Source: Lumbricus rubellus (lineage: Eukaryota > Annelida > Clitellata > Crassiclitellata > Lumbricidae). From it: DNA of 64,000 nucleotides. Of this stretch, positions 26,401-35,190 are shown piece after piece. The stretch spans positions 18,450,824 through 18,514,823 of the forward strand of contig OX243814.1 in the NCBI GenBank assembly GCA_945859605.1. Reading direction: 5' to 3'. Under the pieces are notes generated by a model. It had not been told where the DNA came from, did no database searches, and worked only from the letters and a program-made list of their open reading frames with translations. The position numbers and the translations under genes were made by a program. Numbering within the stretch: position 1 is the stretch's first letter; every line of letters starts with the position of its first letter.

Positions 26401-29400
26401 CCTTTAGAAACCGGAATCTGACACCTCTGCAAACAGTGTTCATGGTGGTGGTGGAGGTGGTGGTGGACTGATAGTTGTGGTGGTGGTGGTGGTGGTGTGG
26501 TGGTGGTGGTGGTGGTGGTGGTGGTGGTGGTGGTGGACTGGTAGTTGTGGTGGTGGTGGTGGTGGTGGTGGTGGTGGTGGTGGTGGTGGTGGTGGAGGTG
26601 GTGGTGGACTGATAGTTGTGGTGGTGGTGGTGGTGGTGGTGTGGTGGTGGTGGTGGTGGTGGTGGTGGTGGTGGTGGTGGTGGTGGTGGTGGTGGTGGTG
26701 GTGGTGGTGGTGGTGGTGGTGGACTGGTAGTTGTGGTGGTGGTGGTGGTGGTGGTGGTGGTGGTGGTGGTGGTGGTGGTGGTGGTGGTGGTGGACTGGTA
26801 GTTGTGGTGGTGGTGGTGGTGGTGGTGGTGGTGATGGTGGTGGTGGTGGTGGTGGTGGTGGTGGTGGGGGTGGTGGTGACAACATTGGTGATAAGTAAAA
26901 ATATAAATAATTACCTTTTAGGTCTGAATGCCTTATCTTGGAGCTACACATTGTCGAGTAATCTGAATGAGTTGATCGTTCACAACGTGTCTTGGTCAAC
27001 TGCATTCTGCATCCAGTGCAACATATCGAACACCTACGGATACCAGTTGGCCAACAGCTACCTGAATGTCTTCCGTAAGTTTGAGCAACTGAACAATATG
27101 ATTTAAGGAGCATCATAAATGATATGTTGCTATCTTGGACTTCGGACATTCACCATTGGCAGTAGAATTGTCTGGACTGTAATGGTCTATCAATGCAGTC
27201 AAGTTGATTGATGTTACAAGATTGGATTGATGATACAAGATTGGATGTCAATCATAGTCCAGCACCAACTTGCATCTTCATAATGGGGGAAGGTTTGTTC
27301 AGAGCAGTCATTAAAGCCTGCAAATTTGGTCACTCGCGTATAATTTCGATCATACATTTTCATACATTCACCAACATTTGCACTTTAACACATTTGCAAA
27401 ATTTTACCTACATTTATATTTTCATTCATTTACTTTTACCTTGAATCACCCTCCACGTATTCATTTCATGTATTGTCTTTTATGCCAGTGCCAACTAAGA
27501 TCACCATACCTCCAGTGGACGTCACCCTTGCTGGTCAAGCAGTGGTCATCTTCCACTGTGGATTCGAATCTGACCCGTCCACTCCGGTCAGTCGCATCTG
27601 GCTTCGGGGTAACAAAGAAATTGTCTACGACGTCCAGAGGATCTACGTGCTCAGCAACCACTCTCTTGTCCTCAACCTTACGCATGAAGAGGACGGGGGC
27701 AATTCCTTTGTTGCCCAGTACACCTGTCTTGCCACAAATGGACTGGACGAGGACAGCCGAAGTGCGAGGCTGAGGCCGGCGATTGCCCTTCAGATCAGAA
27801 GAGAAGAAAGTACTGTTCTTCCAGGTTAGTGTTTGGATAGAGTCTTATTGGTTGGTATTGCTGAAGTCCTGCAGGGACAAAATGATAAATAATAGAGACA
27901 ATAGATAAAGCATATAAATTCAGCCGTGTGTAGTACTGTGTACGGATACATGTACGTGTGCAGTGTGTTTGTGTGTTTTCATACATTTGTAGAGTGAAGG
28001 GCTTAAAGTGTGGCAGGATGGTCATGGACGGCGTCTGGCACTTATTTTCAAATCTCTATGCCGTCCTGCCACTTATTTGGCCAGTACACCTGAAAATGTA
28101 AGGGGCGTCCTGGCACTTCTTTTGGAAAGGTAAGGGGCATCCAGGCACTTCTCTTTTTACACTTTTAGCACTGGTAGAGTGCATGTTAGCATTTTTGGTT
28201 TCTCATGTGGACATGTATTTCTTCTTAGTAGACATGCTGTGGCTTGGTGTGATATGTGGTGTCATCTGTCTGGTGATCATTTCTACAACCACCGTCTGCC
28301 TCGTTTGCAATCGGCCTCAACGAGTCAAGGACAGTGCAAGTGGATCTGGTTGCCAGAGGCAGGAAACGTCGTGGAGACATCAAGGTTTCTTCTTCAGTGT
28401 TATTTCAATTTTTTTGTTAAAATGCTGTGCAGAAAATAAAAATCTCTGGGCTGGCTCAATCTCGTCTAGCTGTTGTTGCTGAACTTCAACATCCAAGGTA
28501 GTGAGGAAGTCTTCTATTTTACGGTCAGTGTTAAACTTCTGCACTTACCTCCGATATTATAACTTGCCCCAAAAGACAAAAGAATTTGCAATGGCAGATG
28601 AGATATTATGAGGGATTGTATCTAAATGATTTGGCACTCTGTAAAGTTGGTTGAAATGCTGTCATAATATTGAGAGGAGTCACATGAATTTTAAAAGCCA
28701 TCGTTTTGATACCTGTTATCCTCTTTTGAAATACTATTGGTGACAAAATGTTTGTATGTGCACTTGTTATAGCGCCCCTTCAAGCTCTCTCTACGCAGAG
28801 GCGCTCCAGAATGCAGAGCGGACACTGCATCGGAGTTTCACACCGAAGCGCTGAGCAATTGTGAGTGAAGGACTTGCCCAAGGTCCTTACGTGGCGAGGT
28901 GGATTCGAACCGGCTCCAAGGCAACGATGCCACCACTACACCACCGCGCCCCACAATACATTCCTTATTAACATGACATGTGTAATTGACTGATGTTTTA
29001 ATTGGCTGCGAATGTTCTGTTGGCTGAGTGCAGAGAACGTGAAGATGTCACGAAGGTCGAAGCAGAAACCGCCGGGAGTCGGTCCAGCCGCAGAGAATCG
29101 CTTGTGCGTTGATCTCGCATCCGTCGAGAACGCTTCGCTGCACAGTGCACTCCAGCAGATGTACGTTCCTCGCCAGCGCATCCGACTTGGAAACTCCATT
29201 GGCAGAGGTAAAGCCGCTGACGATACTTTCACTTGCGGCTATGACAGTCGATTCAGTGGTGTTTTTATTAATGGACAATGGACTTCTAGTTATGCTGATC
29301 ATGACAAATTTTTTGCAGTTGTTAAGGGCAATTATGAAGGTATGTCAATAGTGATGATAAAGATGAAACGTAATGATGTTATCAACGGCTTTTACTAAAA

Positions 29401-32400
29401 AGTAGATACCAGGACATGTTATCAATCGCTTTTACTTTAAAGTAGATACCAGGACATGTTATCAATCGCTTTTACTTAAAAGTAGATACCAGAACATGTT
29501 ATCAAGATCTTTTAAAGTGTGTCAAAGCGCATTAAAATCACAAGTGTTTACATTGAGAAAAGTGTTAGCAGCTCGAGCTGTGTGTAGAGTACTGTAGACG
29601 CCTGTCTTGATGTTAAATATAACCATATAATCTAGCATGCAGTTTGATTTTTCTTGTCATTTAATAGAATACAATGTCAGTATTACTGTTTTCCTCATAG
29701 GACAGTTTGGCCGTGTTTTCTCCGCCTACCTGTGTCATGCAAGAGAGAAGATTGAAGAGCATGTTGCAGTTAAGACCATGAAATGTAAGCTGTGTTTAAT
29801 TTTCTTTTGCTAGCGCTTACACATGCAGTACAGCCAGTGGTGGCGTCATTGCCTTGAAGCCGGAAGGTTCGAATCCACCTCACCGCGTAAGGACCTTGGG
29901 CAAGTTCTTCACTCACAATTGCTCAGCGCTTCGGCATGAAACTCCAATGCAGTGTCCGCTCTGCATTCGGGAGCGCCTCTGAGTAGAGAGAGCTTGAAGG
30001 GGTGCTATAACAAGTGCACATACAAACAAACAGCCAATCAATGTTATCAATAGCTGATGACAATGTGAAAATTACACTAAATCCAGCAAAGTCCTAGCTA
30101 CATATTATAAGTTTGTTCCATAGCATTTGAAAGTGTTGGTTTTTATCAGTAACATTTTTTAAAATTTATCGCAGAGCTGAGGCTATTAACAGAAGACACT
30201 TGCACATTGGAAATTTGGTTCTGTGCTTGTGCTTTGCATGGTACCTTTGTTATGTTTCACTTCAGTAATTAAATTGGCTATCTCTAGAATTAGCATAAAC
30301 AGGGCTTTTTAAGTGCCTCACTGGAGTAAAAAGCTGGTTTTAAAATGGAGTTATGGTCCATGTGGTACATGAACATGATTATCCAATGAGCCACCAAGTC
30401 TACATACCCTGGAATGCATTGTCAACATGCTGGTTGGTCCTAGAACCTCTCCTCGTTTGAGTGTCAGTGCCAATATAATGATATGCTCCTTGCTGTTCCT
30501 TCGCTGAATCCAAAATTTCCAATAAAGCGCCTGTGTTATAAACTTGTGCTTCTTCTACTTGGATGAAGAACAGCAATTCTCAATCTTCTGAGATCTTCTT
30601 AAGCTTCTGTTTCGAAATGTACGGCCATCTTCTAAATTTTCCATTTTTATTAGACATATCCTGGCTTTCACGACGGTGCATTTACGTCTGTGTGTGTGTG
30701 TGTGTCATGTAAAAACAAATAAATAAGTATGTGAGCAAAGGATAAATATAACAGAATGTACAAGTGGGCAAATAAATGCATATATTAGAATATATTAGAA
30801 TCAAATGCTGTACAGAGGTTTGTTTGTTTGTTGAAAGACAAGCCAGAGGAGACGGAGATGGCAGAGCTGTTTCTACGTGAGGCTGTCCTAATGAAAGACT
30901 TCTGGCATGTTCATGTCCTTGGGGTCATCGGTGTAACCTTTGACCCTGATGGAAGCCCAATGGTCATTCTGCCCTTCATGGCCAATGGTGACCTTCGAAA
31001 GTACATCATGAACACAGAATTGGTTAGACAGCTTTCACGTTCTATTGTCCAGAGAGTGTTTCTTGTGAACCGTACTGTGTTCTTTTTCACCGACTTGTTC
31101 TGGTGCAGCAGCATACAGCTGTTTCAGTTTTAGACAAAAAATTTAATGCATCAGCTGTCAATTATAGTAAATTAACATCCTATTATGGTGAAAACAATTA
31201 TTGTTCTGTTTTTTGTGTGCAGCCGTATTCAGAATGCTTAACTCTCCAATTGATGCATTATGAAGTTTTATTTGTACCATAATCTGTGCATGTGGCGGAT
31301 GATAGGAAGATTATAAATTACGAGGCTGCAACTTGACTACATTTAAACTGCCTCTCTTATCACAGAAACTGAAGAACTTTATGAATTGTCGTATTGTAGT
31401 GGTACAACATATTCTATGTGACACAGTATCTTTCTAGTAGACTTACTGAAACATAATCGTAAACTCGGAACTCCTACAGTGCCCACAAAAGCGAAGTCAC
31501 GAGAACCAGCTTATTCACAGGTGCTCAATCAAAACAAGGTCAATAGGTAGGGTCAAGTAAAGCCTGGATTCAGCTATTAAAAATAATTTAGTTCACTAAA
31601 ATGTTTAGCAAAAACTTTAGTTACTATAGCGTAAATGAACGATTTATTATGAAACATTACTTTATTTTCCAGTCATAATAATTTTTAAATAAGAGGCTCT
31701 CGGGCTTATTCCTTTGGAACTTCCAGAGTTGATCTGAATATAATAATGATGATGACGAGGACATCGACCACGAATAACAGCCACACCACTAAAAGGGGGC
31801 CTCAAATATATGTTCAAGTAAATATGTTCAGCTCCAGGAACCTTTTTCCTACAAAAAGTGCTGTGTATGCATAAATTCCAGTTAAATTGCATGAATGATG
31901 ATGGTCTTGATCTATTCAGGACATCACGGTTCTTCAGCTGCTGAAGATGAGTCTTCAGGTGGCTTACGGGATGACGTATCTGTCCAGCATGCGATTCGTA
32001 CATCGAGACCTGGCTGCGAGAAACTGCATGTTAGTCACTCAGTTATTTTCTATTTCAATGACTATTGTGACTACCTTTAACATAGCGTACACATATATCT
32101 GTCACTGGATCGTAGTGTGACAACCCTCATCCAATGTGCGTCATCCACCTCATTGCGCTTAATAATAATATCCCTGAAACCTTATTCTAGTTTCAGATCT
32201 AGGTCTAGGATTTGTTTCACTCAGCCTTCCACTCCTTTTGGGGGCGATGTTAAAATGAGCAACAGCAGAACGGATCGGTGCTTAACCCTTTACCGCCCAA
32301 AGTGCAATAAATGGCATAGGAAATCCTAGACCATCAGTCGGCAAATTGTTAGCAGGTTGCCAAACTTGCCATACAGTTATAAAACTGAGTCTTGCTGAAC

Positions 32401-34631
32401 TTGCATTCTTAGTACTTTTTACTAAATATTTATGTAAATCATGCTGTGGTTTTTGTCAGTCTGAATTGAATAAATGAGTATTGCAGTATCATATACCACC
32501 AATGCTGATAATATTGAGTTTTTTGTTGTTCTAGGGTGGACGAACGTGGTGTGGTAAAGGTGGCTGACTTCGGTCTGTCTCGGGAACTCATCCTCTGCGA
32601 TTACTACCGTCTCTGCCACAACAAGACTCCGGTTCCAGTGCGCTGGATGGCTCTGGAATGCCTGGAAGCAAATGTTTTCACAACAATGAGTGACGTCGTT
32701 AGTATAGATATGAAAACTGTTTACAGAGGCTGAAAAAGAGTTAACAGCTTTTGAGATATTTAGCCTTTGTACAGATGTGCATACCTTTCATATGCCATTG
32801 TTTTAGCATTCCTTATGAGAAGTTTACAAATCATGGTCCTGTGTGTTCTTCCAAAAAATTAGGGTGTATGCTGTTTAAGAAACAACCGCATTTTCACTTG
32901 GGCTCAACTTTGTTTTAACTCTGCTGCATCCCTTTTCCATTGCCAAATCACATTAAGCTCCAACGTACCATAGAATTTTGTTTGAATGCCAGATCCTGAT
33001 TAAATGCCAGGGTAAAGCTGATTTGCACAAATAAGCACTAGCCTCTTTCACTGCGTCTAGTTTGGTGCTGGTATGGTACATACATGGAGTACCAGCTTAT
33101 ATTCTACAATTTCACATTTACATGACACTGCTGACAGACTCAGCTGAGAAAAGTTAAACGACTGTGTTTAGAAGTGCTGTTTGTGGTAATTATGTGTAAA
33201 CAGAAAGAAAAATATCATTTTACCAGAAGTCAAAATGATTTGTGCAAACAAGCTCCTGACTGCAGTGTCTGGAGACCAGGGTCGAAACAATTTGTACAAA
33301 TAAAATGCTGTGCTGGTAGCATCCACTGTGAACTACATTTGTAGGCTACGGTTTTGCTAGTCAATACCTTAGTATCAAGTGAAATCTGTAAGCTACTGAT
33401 GCTGTGTACAAAAATGTGACTTTTAATTGGTTGACCTGTCTAAAATGCTTTGTGTATTTGCTCAGTGGTCGTTTGGCGTCCTGCTCTGGGAACTGGTCAC
33501 TCGTGGCGCTGTTCCATTCTCCGATCTGGAGAACTGGGAAGTGGCAGGGTACATACAGAGTGGTAAAAGACTTCCACAACCACTGTACTGTCCAGACAGT
33601 GTGTAAGTGTGTGCGGTTTCATCTCTTTAAGTTTTAAATATACAAAATCGTACAAATCAGTTGTCCCACCCAAAACGCAAAATGTGCCAGGTAGATGCTC
33701 AGACAATAGGAAATATATATAGTGAATGATTTCAATTGCAAACAGCTGACCATGTAGGGCCTTGTAGGCATATCTTTTTAATGCTTCCTTCAGACCCTCG
33801 TATTGACTGCCAGTCCTATTTGTCTGCATTGTTACAGCTTGCGGTTTGTCATCCCGATTAATAATAAACAATGATATATGCATAGTACGTACAATACATA
33901 CATCTATACTCTATAGCAGCGGTTCCCAACCCGTGGCCCGCGGGCCAAAAGTGGCCCGCCAGACCTCAAGAAATGGCCCGCCAGGCCTCAAAAAGGGCCC
34001 TCGTTTCTCAAAGTATTAATAAAAATATATGAAAAATTGACAATTTTGACGAAATAGAACACATAATTATTGTCTATTGGAAATAATTTAATTTTTATCT
34101 CTATAAATAACATCACAGATTCTATTTTGAATCAATTATAACAATTTTATATGCTTTTAGTTAATTAAATTTTAGCATTGTGGCCCCTTAATGTCCTTTA
34201 ACTAAGAAAAAGTGGCCCTCTTGTCCTCCAACTTAGAAAAAGTGGCCCTAAGGTCAAAAAAGGTTGGGAACCACTGCTCTATAGGCTATAGTTTCTGAAT
34301 AAAATGAAGTTGCTTTCTTAATTAATTAAATAACTGCCTATGCTACAAAGGAGTGCCCTAGAGAGGCTCACAAAATGTGCTTTAGACATGTTCACTTACC
34401 ATCCTGTGCATTTAATATTTTTCCAGGTATTCCATAATGCAGAACTGCTGGCAGGAAGAGTCCTACAACCGACCAACATTTGAGCAGATCACTCGTGACA
34501 TCGATCAGATCATCCGCACGGCTCAGGCGCGCTCTTTGAACGGATCGCTCACATTCAGAACTCCAACTTCACCAGTTTACTCAAATATGCGTCCGCAACG
34601 GCCCCCTGTCGATTCCGACTATCATGAATGA
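11375..34631 (+). CDS. Receptor tyrosine kinase, FN3 + five Ig + MET/TAM-like kinase (20 exons, complete)
   Basis: Exons: 11375-11447, 14880-15136, 15736-15856, 16542-16695, 17085-17269, 17835-18026, 18519-18641, 19103-19211, 23815-23987, 25766-25897, 26922-27074, 27489-27824, 28229-28384, 29034-29207, 29701-29784, 30838-31022, 31920-32029, 32535-32697, 33466-33602 and 34427-34631. The sum is 3222 nt, exactly 1074 codons. Domains by residue: signal peptide 1-24, FN3-like 25-150, Ig 151-263, 264-368, 369-462, 463-557 and 558-669, transmembrane about 672-697, kinase about 770-1035. Catalytic residues are present: Lys804 in VAVK, Glu822, HRD Asp899, DFG Asp917, activation-loop tyrosines 929/930. 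It would phosphorylate tyrosines after ligand-driven dimerisation at the plasma membrane. The kinase combines MET/RON traits (GRGQFG, GDLRKYI, HNKT, VRWMALE, YCPDSVY) with TAM traits (VAVKTMK, VILPFM). The ectodomain has no Sema, PSI or IPT signature, so it is not a standard MET. Orthology is unresolved, and the ligand is unknown. Confidence 0.93.
12440..12876. repeat. Degenerate ATATCAT/TATTGGATG satellite-like tract
   Basis: Loose reiteration of ATATATCATATATTGGATGTATCAT-type words (seen in pieces) over about 430 bp in RTK intron 1. It resumes after 13237, showing that the hAT element at 12885-13229 landed inside it. Confidence 0.65.
12885..13229. mobile_element. hAT-type MITE, family A copy 1 (345 bp)
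   Basis: Terminal inverted repeats CAGTGGTTCCCAACC.. and ..GGAACCGCTG are flanked by a perfect 8-bp target duplication GTCTATTG (12877-12884 and 13230-13237). The element has no transposase and an AT-rich core. Same family as 33917-34276, opposite orientation. Confidence 0.92.
14365..14680. repeat. Dispersed repeat family B, copy 2
   Basis: Better preserved copy of the repeat at 7308-7595, beginning near TACAGCGCTTCTCACAG and ending near GCGGCTTACACATTAA. The order of conserved blocks is the same. It lies in RTK intron 1, just before the FN3 exons. It may be a SINE; I see no clear Pol III box. Confidence 0.6.
14880..15856 (+). CDS. RTK exons 2-3: FN3-like domain
   Basis: Exons 14880-15136 and 15736-15856, joined in phase 0 and bounded by phase-1 introns. 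The C-terminal half, [20 protein letters not shown] followed by WKTVNL, has the Y-x-V-x-V-R G-strand pattern of fibronectin type III domains. The N-terminal half has several NxS/T sequons (NNS, NTS, NET, NRT). No other domain family fits as well. The call is weaker than for the Ig units. Confidence 0.6.
15258..15319 (+). other. tRNA-like pseudogene or SINE head
   Basis: CTGGTGG at the 5' end can pair perfectly with CCACCAG at the 3' end as a seven-base acceptor stem. GGTTCAAATCC (15300-15310) matches a Pol III B box. At 62 nt it is shorter than a tRNA and I cannot fold a good anticodon arm, so it is probably a pseudo-tRNA or SINE head within RTK intron 2. Confidence 0.4.
16085..16271. repeat. 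(TGAT/TGAC)n tetranucleotide repeat
   Basis: About 185 bp of TGAT, TGAC and TTAC tetramers in mixed order in RTK intron 3. The Asn-Gln-Ser frame through it is spurious. Confidence 0.95.
16542..17269 (+). CDS. RTK exons 4-5: Ig domain 1
   Basis: Exons 16542-16695 and 17085-17269 split the domain in phase 2. Cysteine in [14 protein letters not shown] (B strand) and in [13 protein letters not shown] (F strand) form the expected disulfide. VIWC supplies the core Trp. I-set-like. The module begins and ends in phase 1. Confidence 0.85.
17835..18641 (+). CDS. RTK exons 6-7: Ig domain 2
   Basis: Exons 17835-18026 and 18519-18641, internal intron in phase 1. Motifs: VKLDC on the B strand, FTWSK for the core Trp, and DAGIYQCNV on the F strand, with the diagnostic D-x-G-x-Y-x-C. 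Both module borders are phase 1. Confidence 0.88.
19103..23987 (+). CDS. RTK exons 8-9: Ig domain 3
   Basis: Exons 19103-19211 and 23815-23987, internal intron in phase 2. Motifs: [19 protein letters not shown], then [20 protein letters not shown]. The internal intron is the largest of the gene (about 4.6 kb). It holds a compound microsatellite, a 2.76-kb hAT-like element and a 13-bp satellite, all splitting one Ig domain. Confidence 0.87.
19512..19741. repeat. Compound tetranucleotide repeat GATT-GAGT-GGGT-GGGA
   Basis: Four successive pure blocks: GATT (about 19512-19550), GAGT (to about 19640), GGGT (to about 19674) and GGGA (to 19740). Each differs from the previous by one base. It lies in RTK intron 8. 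Confidence 0.95.
21480..21975. repeat. Tandem array of about 116-120-bp units inside the hAT element
   Basis: The unit runs from the CCTACCATTACAGTGTGGAA block through ATAATAATTGGAGGGGACAG and CTCAAACCACGACTATCAGC to AACAATTTCATTAAAATGAC. Copies of the GTGTGGAA word recur near 21495, 21611, 21730, 21847 and 21961. The middle copies are nearly identical; the last decays into unique sequence. Confidence 0.9.
22312..22478. mobile_element. Small inverted-repeat element, family G copy 1 (nested)
   Basis: Ends CACGGGCGGAGTTTGG.. and ..AAACTCTGCCCATG are inverted. The core has poly-G and GGGGCTTAGCCCCC stretches. The same family in the other orientation lies at 58313-58488. This copy is nested in the larger hAT-like element. 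Confidence 0.7.
23217..23700. repeat. 13-bp satellite (GATAAGATAGATT)n
   Basis: About 480 bp of a 13-bp unit with GATAACATAGATT variants and irregular GATAACAAA insertions, ending about 115 bp before RTK exon 9. Three frames stay open because 13 is not a multiple of 3 and the unit lacks stops on the minus strand; none is a gene. Confidence 0.95.
24220..24258. repeat. (ATTC)n microsatellite
   Basis: Short pure ATTC run in RTK intron 9, followed by looser ATTCATT words. It may be the tail of a minus-strand LINE copy, but no linked LINE sequence was recognised. Confidence 0.8.
25472..25619. mobile_element. Short inverted-repeat MITE (148 bp)
   Basis: CAGTGGCGTAGCCA at the left is the exact complement of TGGCTACGCCACTG at the right. 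The core contains poly-G and AACCCCC stretches. The ends resemble hAT termini, but the flanking 8-mers (TACTCAAG, TTACAGTA) do not match, so the target duplication is lost or the class differs. It lies in RTK intron 9. Confidence 0.82.
25766..27074 (+). CDS. RTK exons 10-11: Ig domain 4
   Basis: Exons 25766-25897 and 26922-27074, internal intron in phase 1. Motifs: [20 protein letters not shown], a classic I-set B-C region, then [10 protein letters not shown] and [12 protein letters not shown] on the F strand. The F strand has two cysteines two residues apart. The internal intron carries a long (TGG)n tract. Confidence 0.85.
26440..26878. repeat. (TGG)n tract with regular interruptions
   Basis: About 440 bp of TGG triplets broken four times by ACTGGTAGTTG or ACTGATAGTTG, so the array is a higher-order repeat. 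Long His/Thr/Pro and Trp/Gly/Val frames on both strands are artefacts. It lies in the intron that splits Ig domain 4. Confidence 0.97.
27489..27824 (+). CDS. RTK exon 12: Ig domain 5
   Basis: The only Ig unit encoded by a single exon (336 nt, phase 1 on both sides). Motifs: [31 protein letters not shown] and [11 protein letters not shown] short basic stretch (QIRREES) then leads to the membrane. A good membrane-proximal Ig domain. Confidence 0.88.
27997..28173. mobile_element. hAT-type MITE, family H copy 1 (177 bp)
   Basis: The right end reads, on the complement, CAGTGCTAAAAGTGTA; the left end is a mutated AAGGGCTTAAAGTGTG. A perfect 8-bp duplication GTAGAGTG flanks it (27989-27996, 28174-28181). 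The core repeats GGCACTTCTTTT and CCGTCCTGCCACTTATTT-like words. A partial copy lies near 53977. Confidence 0.8.
28229..28384 (+). CDS. RTK exon 13: transmembrane segment
   Basis: Begins VDML, then [25 protein letters not shown], then a basic, polar juxtamembrane stretch. A single helix of about 25 residues with basic residues on the inside gives type I topology. Phase 1 on both sides. Confidence 0.9.
28752..28953 (-). mobile_element. tRNA-derived SINE, copy 2
   Basis: On the minus strand: A box TGGTGTAGTGG (28933-28943), B box GGTTCGAATCC (28901-28911), then a body with CCTTGGGCAAGTCCTTCACT and a 3' tail GAGCGCCTCTGCGTAG..GGGGCGCTATAACAAG. Perfect Pol III boxes indicate a fairly young insertion. 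It lies in RTK intron 13. Confidence 0.88.
29034..34631 (+). CDS. RTK exons 14-20: juxtamembrane, kinase domain and tail
   Basis: Seven exons. 29034-29207: juxtamembrane and start of the glycine loop ([10 protein letters not shown]). 29701-29784: [10 protein letters not shown] and VAVKTMK. 30838-31022: C-helix ([11 protein letters not shown]) and hinge ([11 protein letters not shown]). 31920-32029: catalytic loop HRDLAARNC. 32535-32697: DFG, activation loop with YY and PVRWMALE. 33466-33602: [14 protein letters not shown]. 34427-34631: C-lobe end (NRPTFEQI) and tail. All catalytic residues are in place, so the kinase should be active. The tail ends with VYSNM (Tyr1057) and SDYHE (Tyr1071). 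Confidence 0.93.
29378..29505. repeat. 41-bp tandem repeat, three copies
   Basis: Three copies of a unit containing TTATCAATCGCTTTTACT, AAAGTAGATACCAGGACATG, within RTK intron 14. Copies differ by a few bases. Confidence 0.85.
29828..30030 (+). mobile_element. tRNA-derived SINE, copy 3
   Basis: B box GGTTCGAATCC at 29866-29876, the same body and tail as copy 2, and a 3' end CAAGTGCACATACAAACAAAC. A + strand copy in RTK intron 15, making an inverted pair with copy 2 around exons 14 and 15. Confidence 0.87.
33917..34276. mobile_element. hAT-type MITE, family A copy 2 (360 bp)
   Basis: Termini CAGCGGTTCCCAACC.. and ..GGTTGGGAACCACTG with an exact 8-bp duplication CTCTATAG (33909-33916, 34277-34284). 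Homologous, in reverse orientation, to 12885-13229. Lies in the last RTK intron. Confidence 0.93.
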
Positions 34632-34976
34632 ACAGTTAACCGGAAGAAGACAGGGAATCAGTAGATTGCAACGGATCAGGAATTCTCTCTCAAGTCCGTA
34701 TGCGAAATGGAAAACTAAATGGAATACTAAATGGAAAACTAAACGGAAAACTAAATGGAAAACTAAACGGAAAACTAAAGACTTGTTGAGAGAGAAAGAT
34801 GGAACTCTGAAGTGCAAATCGTCGGACTGCGAACGAATAAGAGTAGTTCTACGATAGATTGACAGATATAGACAGACAATAATGTTCTTTCGTATGAGAT
34901 TAGTTGAATTGTTTTGAGGCAAAGCCGTGGGCGTTATATTGGGTTGGGTTTTACGAGTTCAGACCCTCGAAATAAA
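34632..34976 (+). other. RTK 3' UTR with 12-bp repeat and poly(A) signal
   Basis: Six copies of a 12-bp unit (AAATGGAAAACT or AAACGGAAAACT) lie at about 34705-34779. The first canonical AATAAA follows at 34971-34976, 340 bases after the stop. The open frame across the repeat is out of frame with the receptor. Confidence 0.7.
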
Positions 34977-35127
34977 TTTCAGAATTTTAAAAACTAATTT
35001 TTTGTGTTTTAAGACCATGTCTATTGGAACCACAAATGGAAAACCCCCAAATTTTTCCCTGGCTACACCTATGTGTAAATGAAAGCGCTTGCTATAAATA
35101 TCTTACCTTAAGTAAATACGCTTAAAA

Positions 35128-35190
35128 CTGTAGCAAAGTGGTTAAGTGACAAGCATGCTAAACTGTCAGTTCAGGGTTTAAACCCTAGCC
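35128..35190 (+). mobile_element. tRNA-derived SINE head
   Basis: A-box-like TAGCAAAGTGG followed 30 bases later by B-box-like GGTTTAAACCC. Related A/B-box arrangements occur near 38024-38090 and 63550-63590, suggesting a second, older tRNA-derived family. Confidence 0.5.

Noticed and set aside
26397..27149. Long ORFs on both strands (up to 250 aa)
   Set aside because: Translations of the (TGG)n array giving poly-His/Thr/Pro or Trp/Gly/Val; the true coding exon here is 26922-27074 on the + strand.
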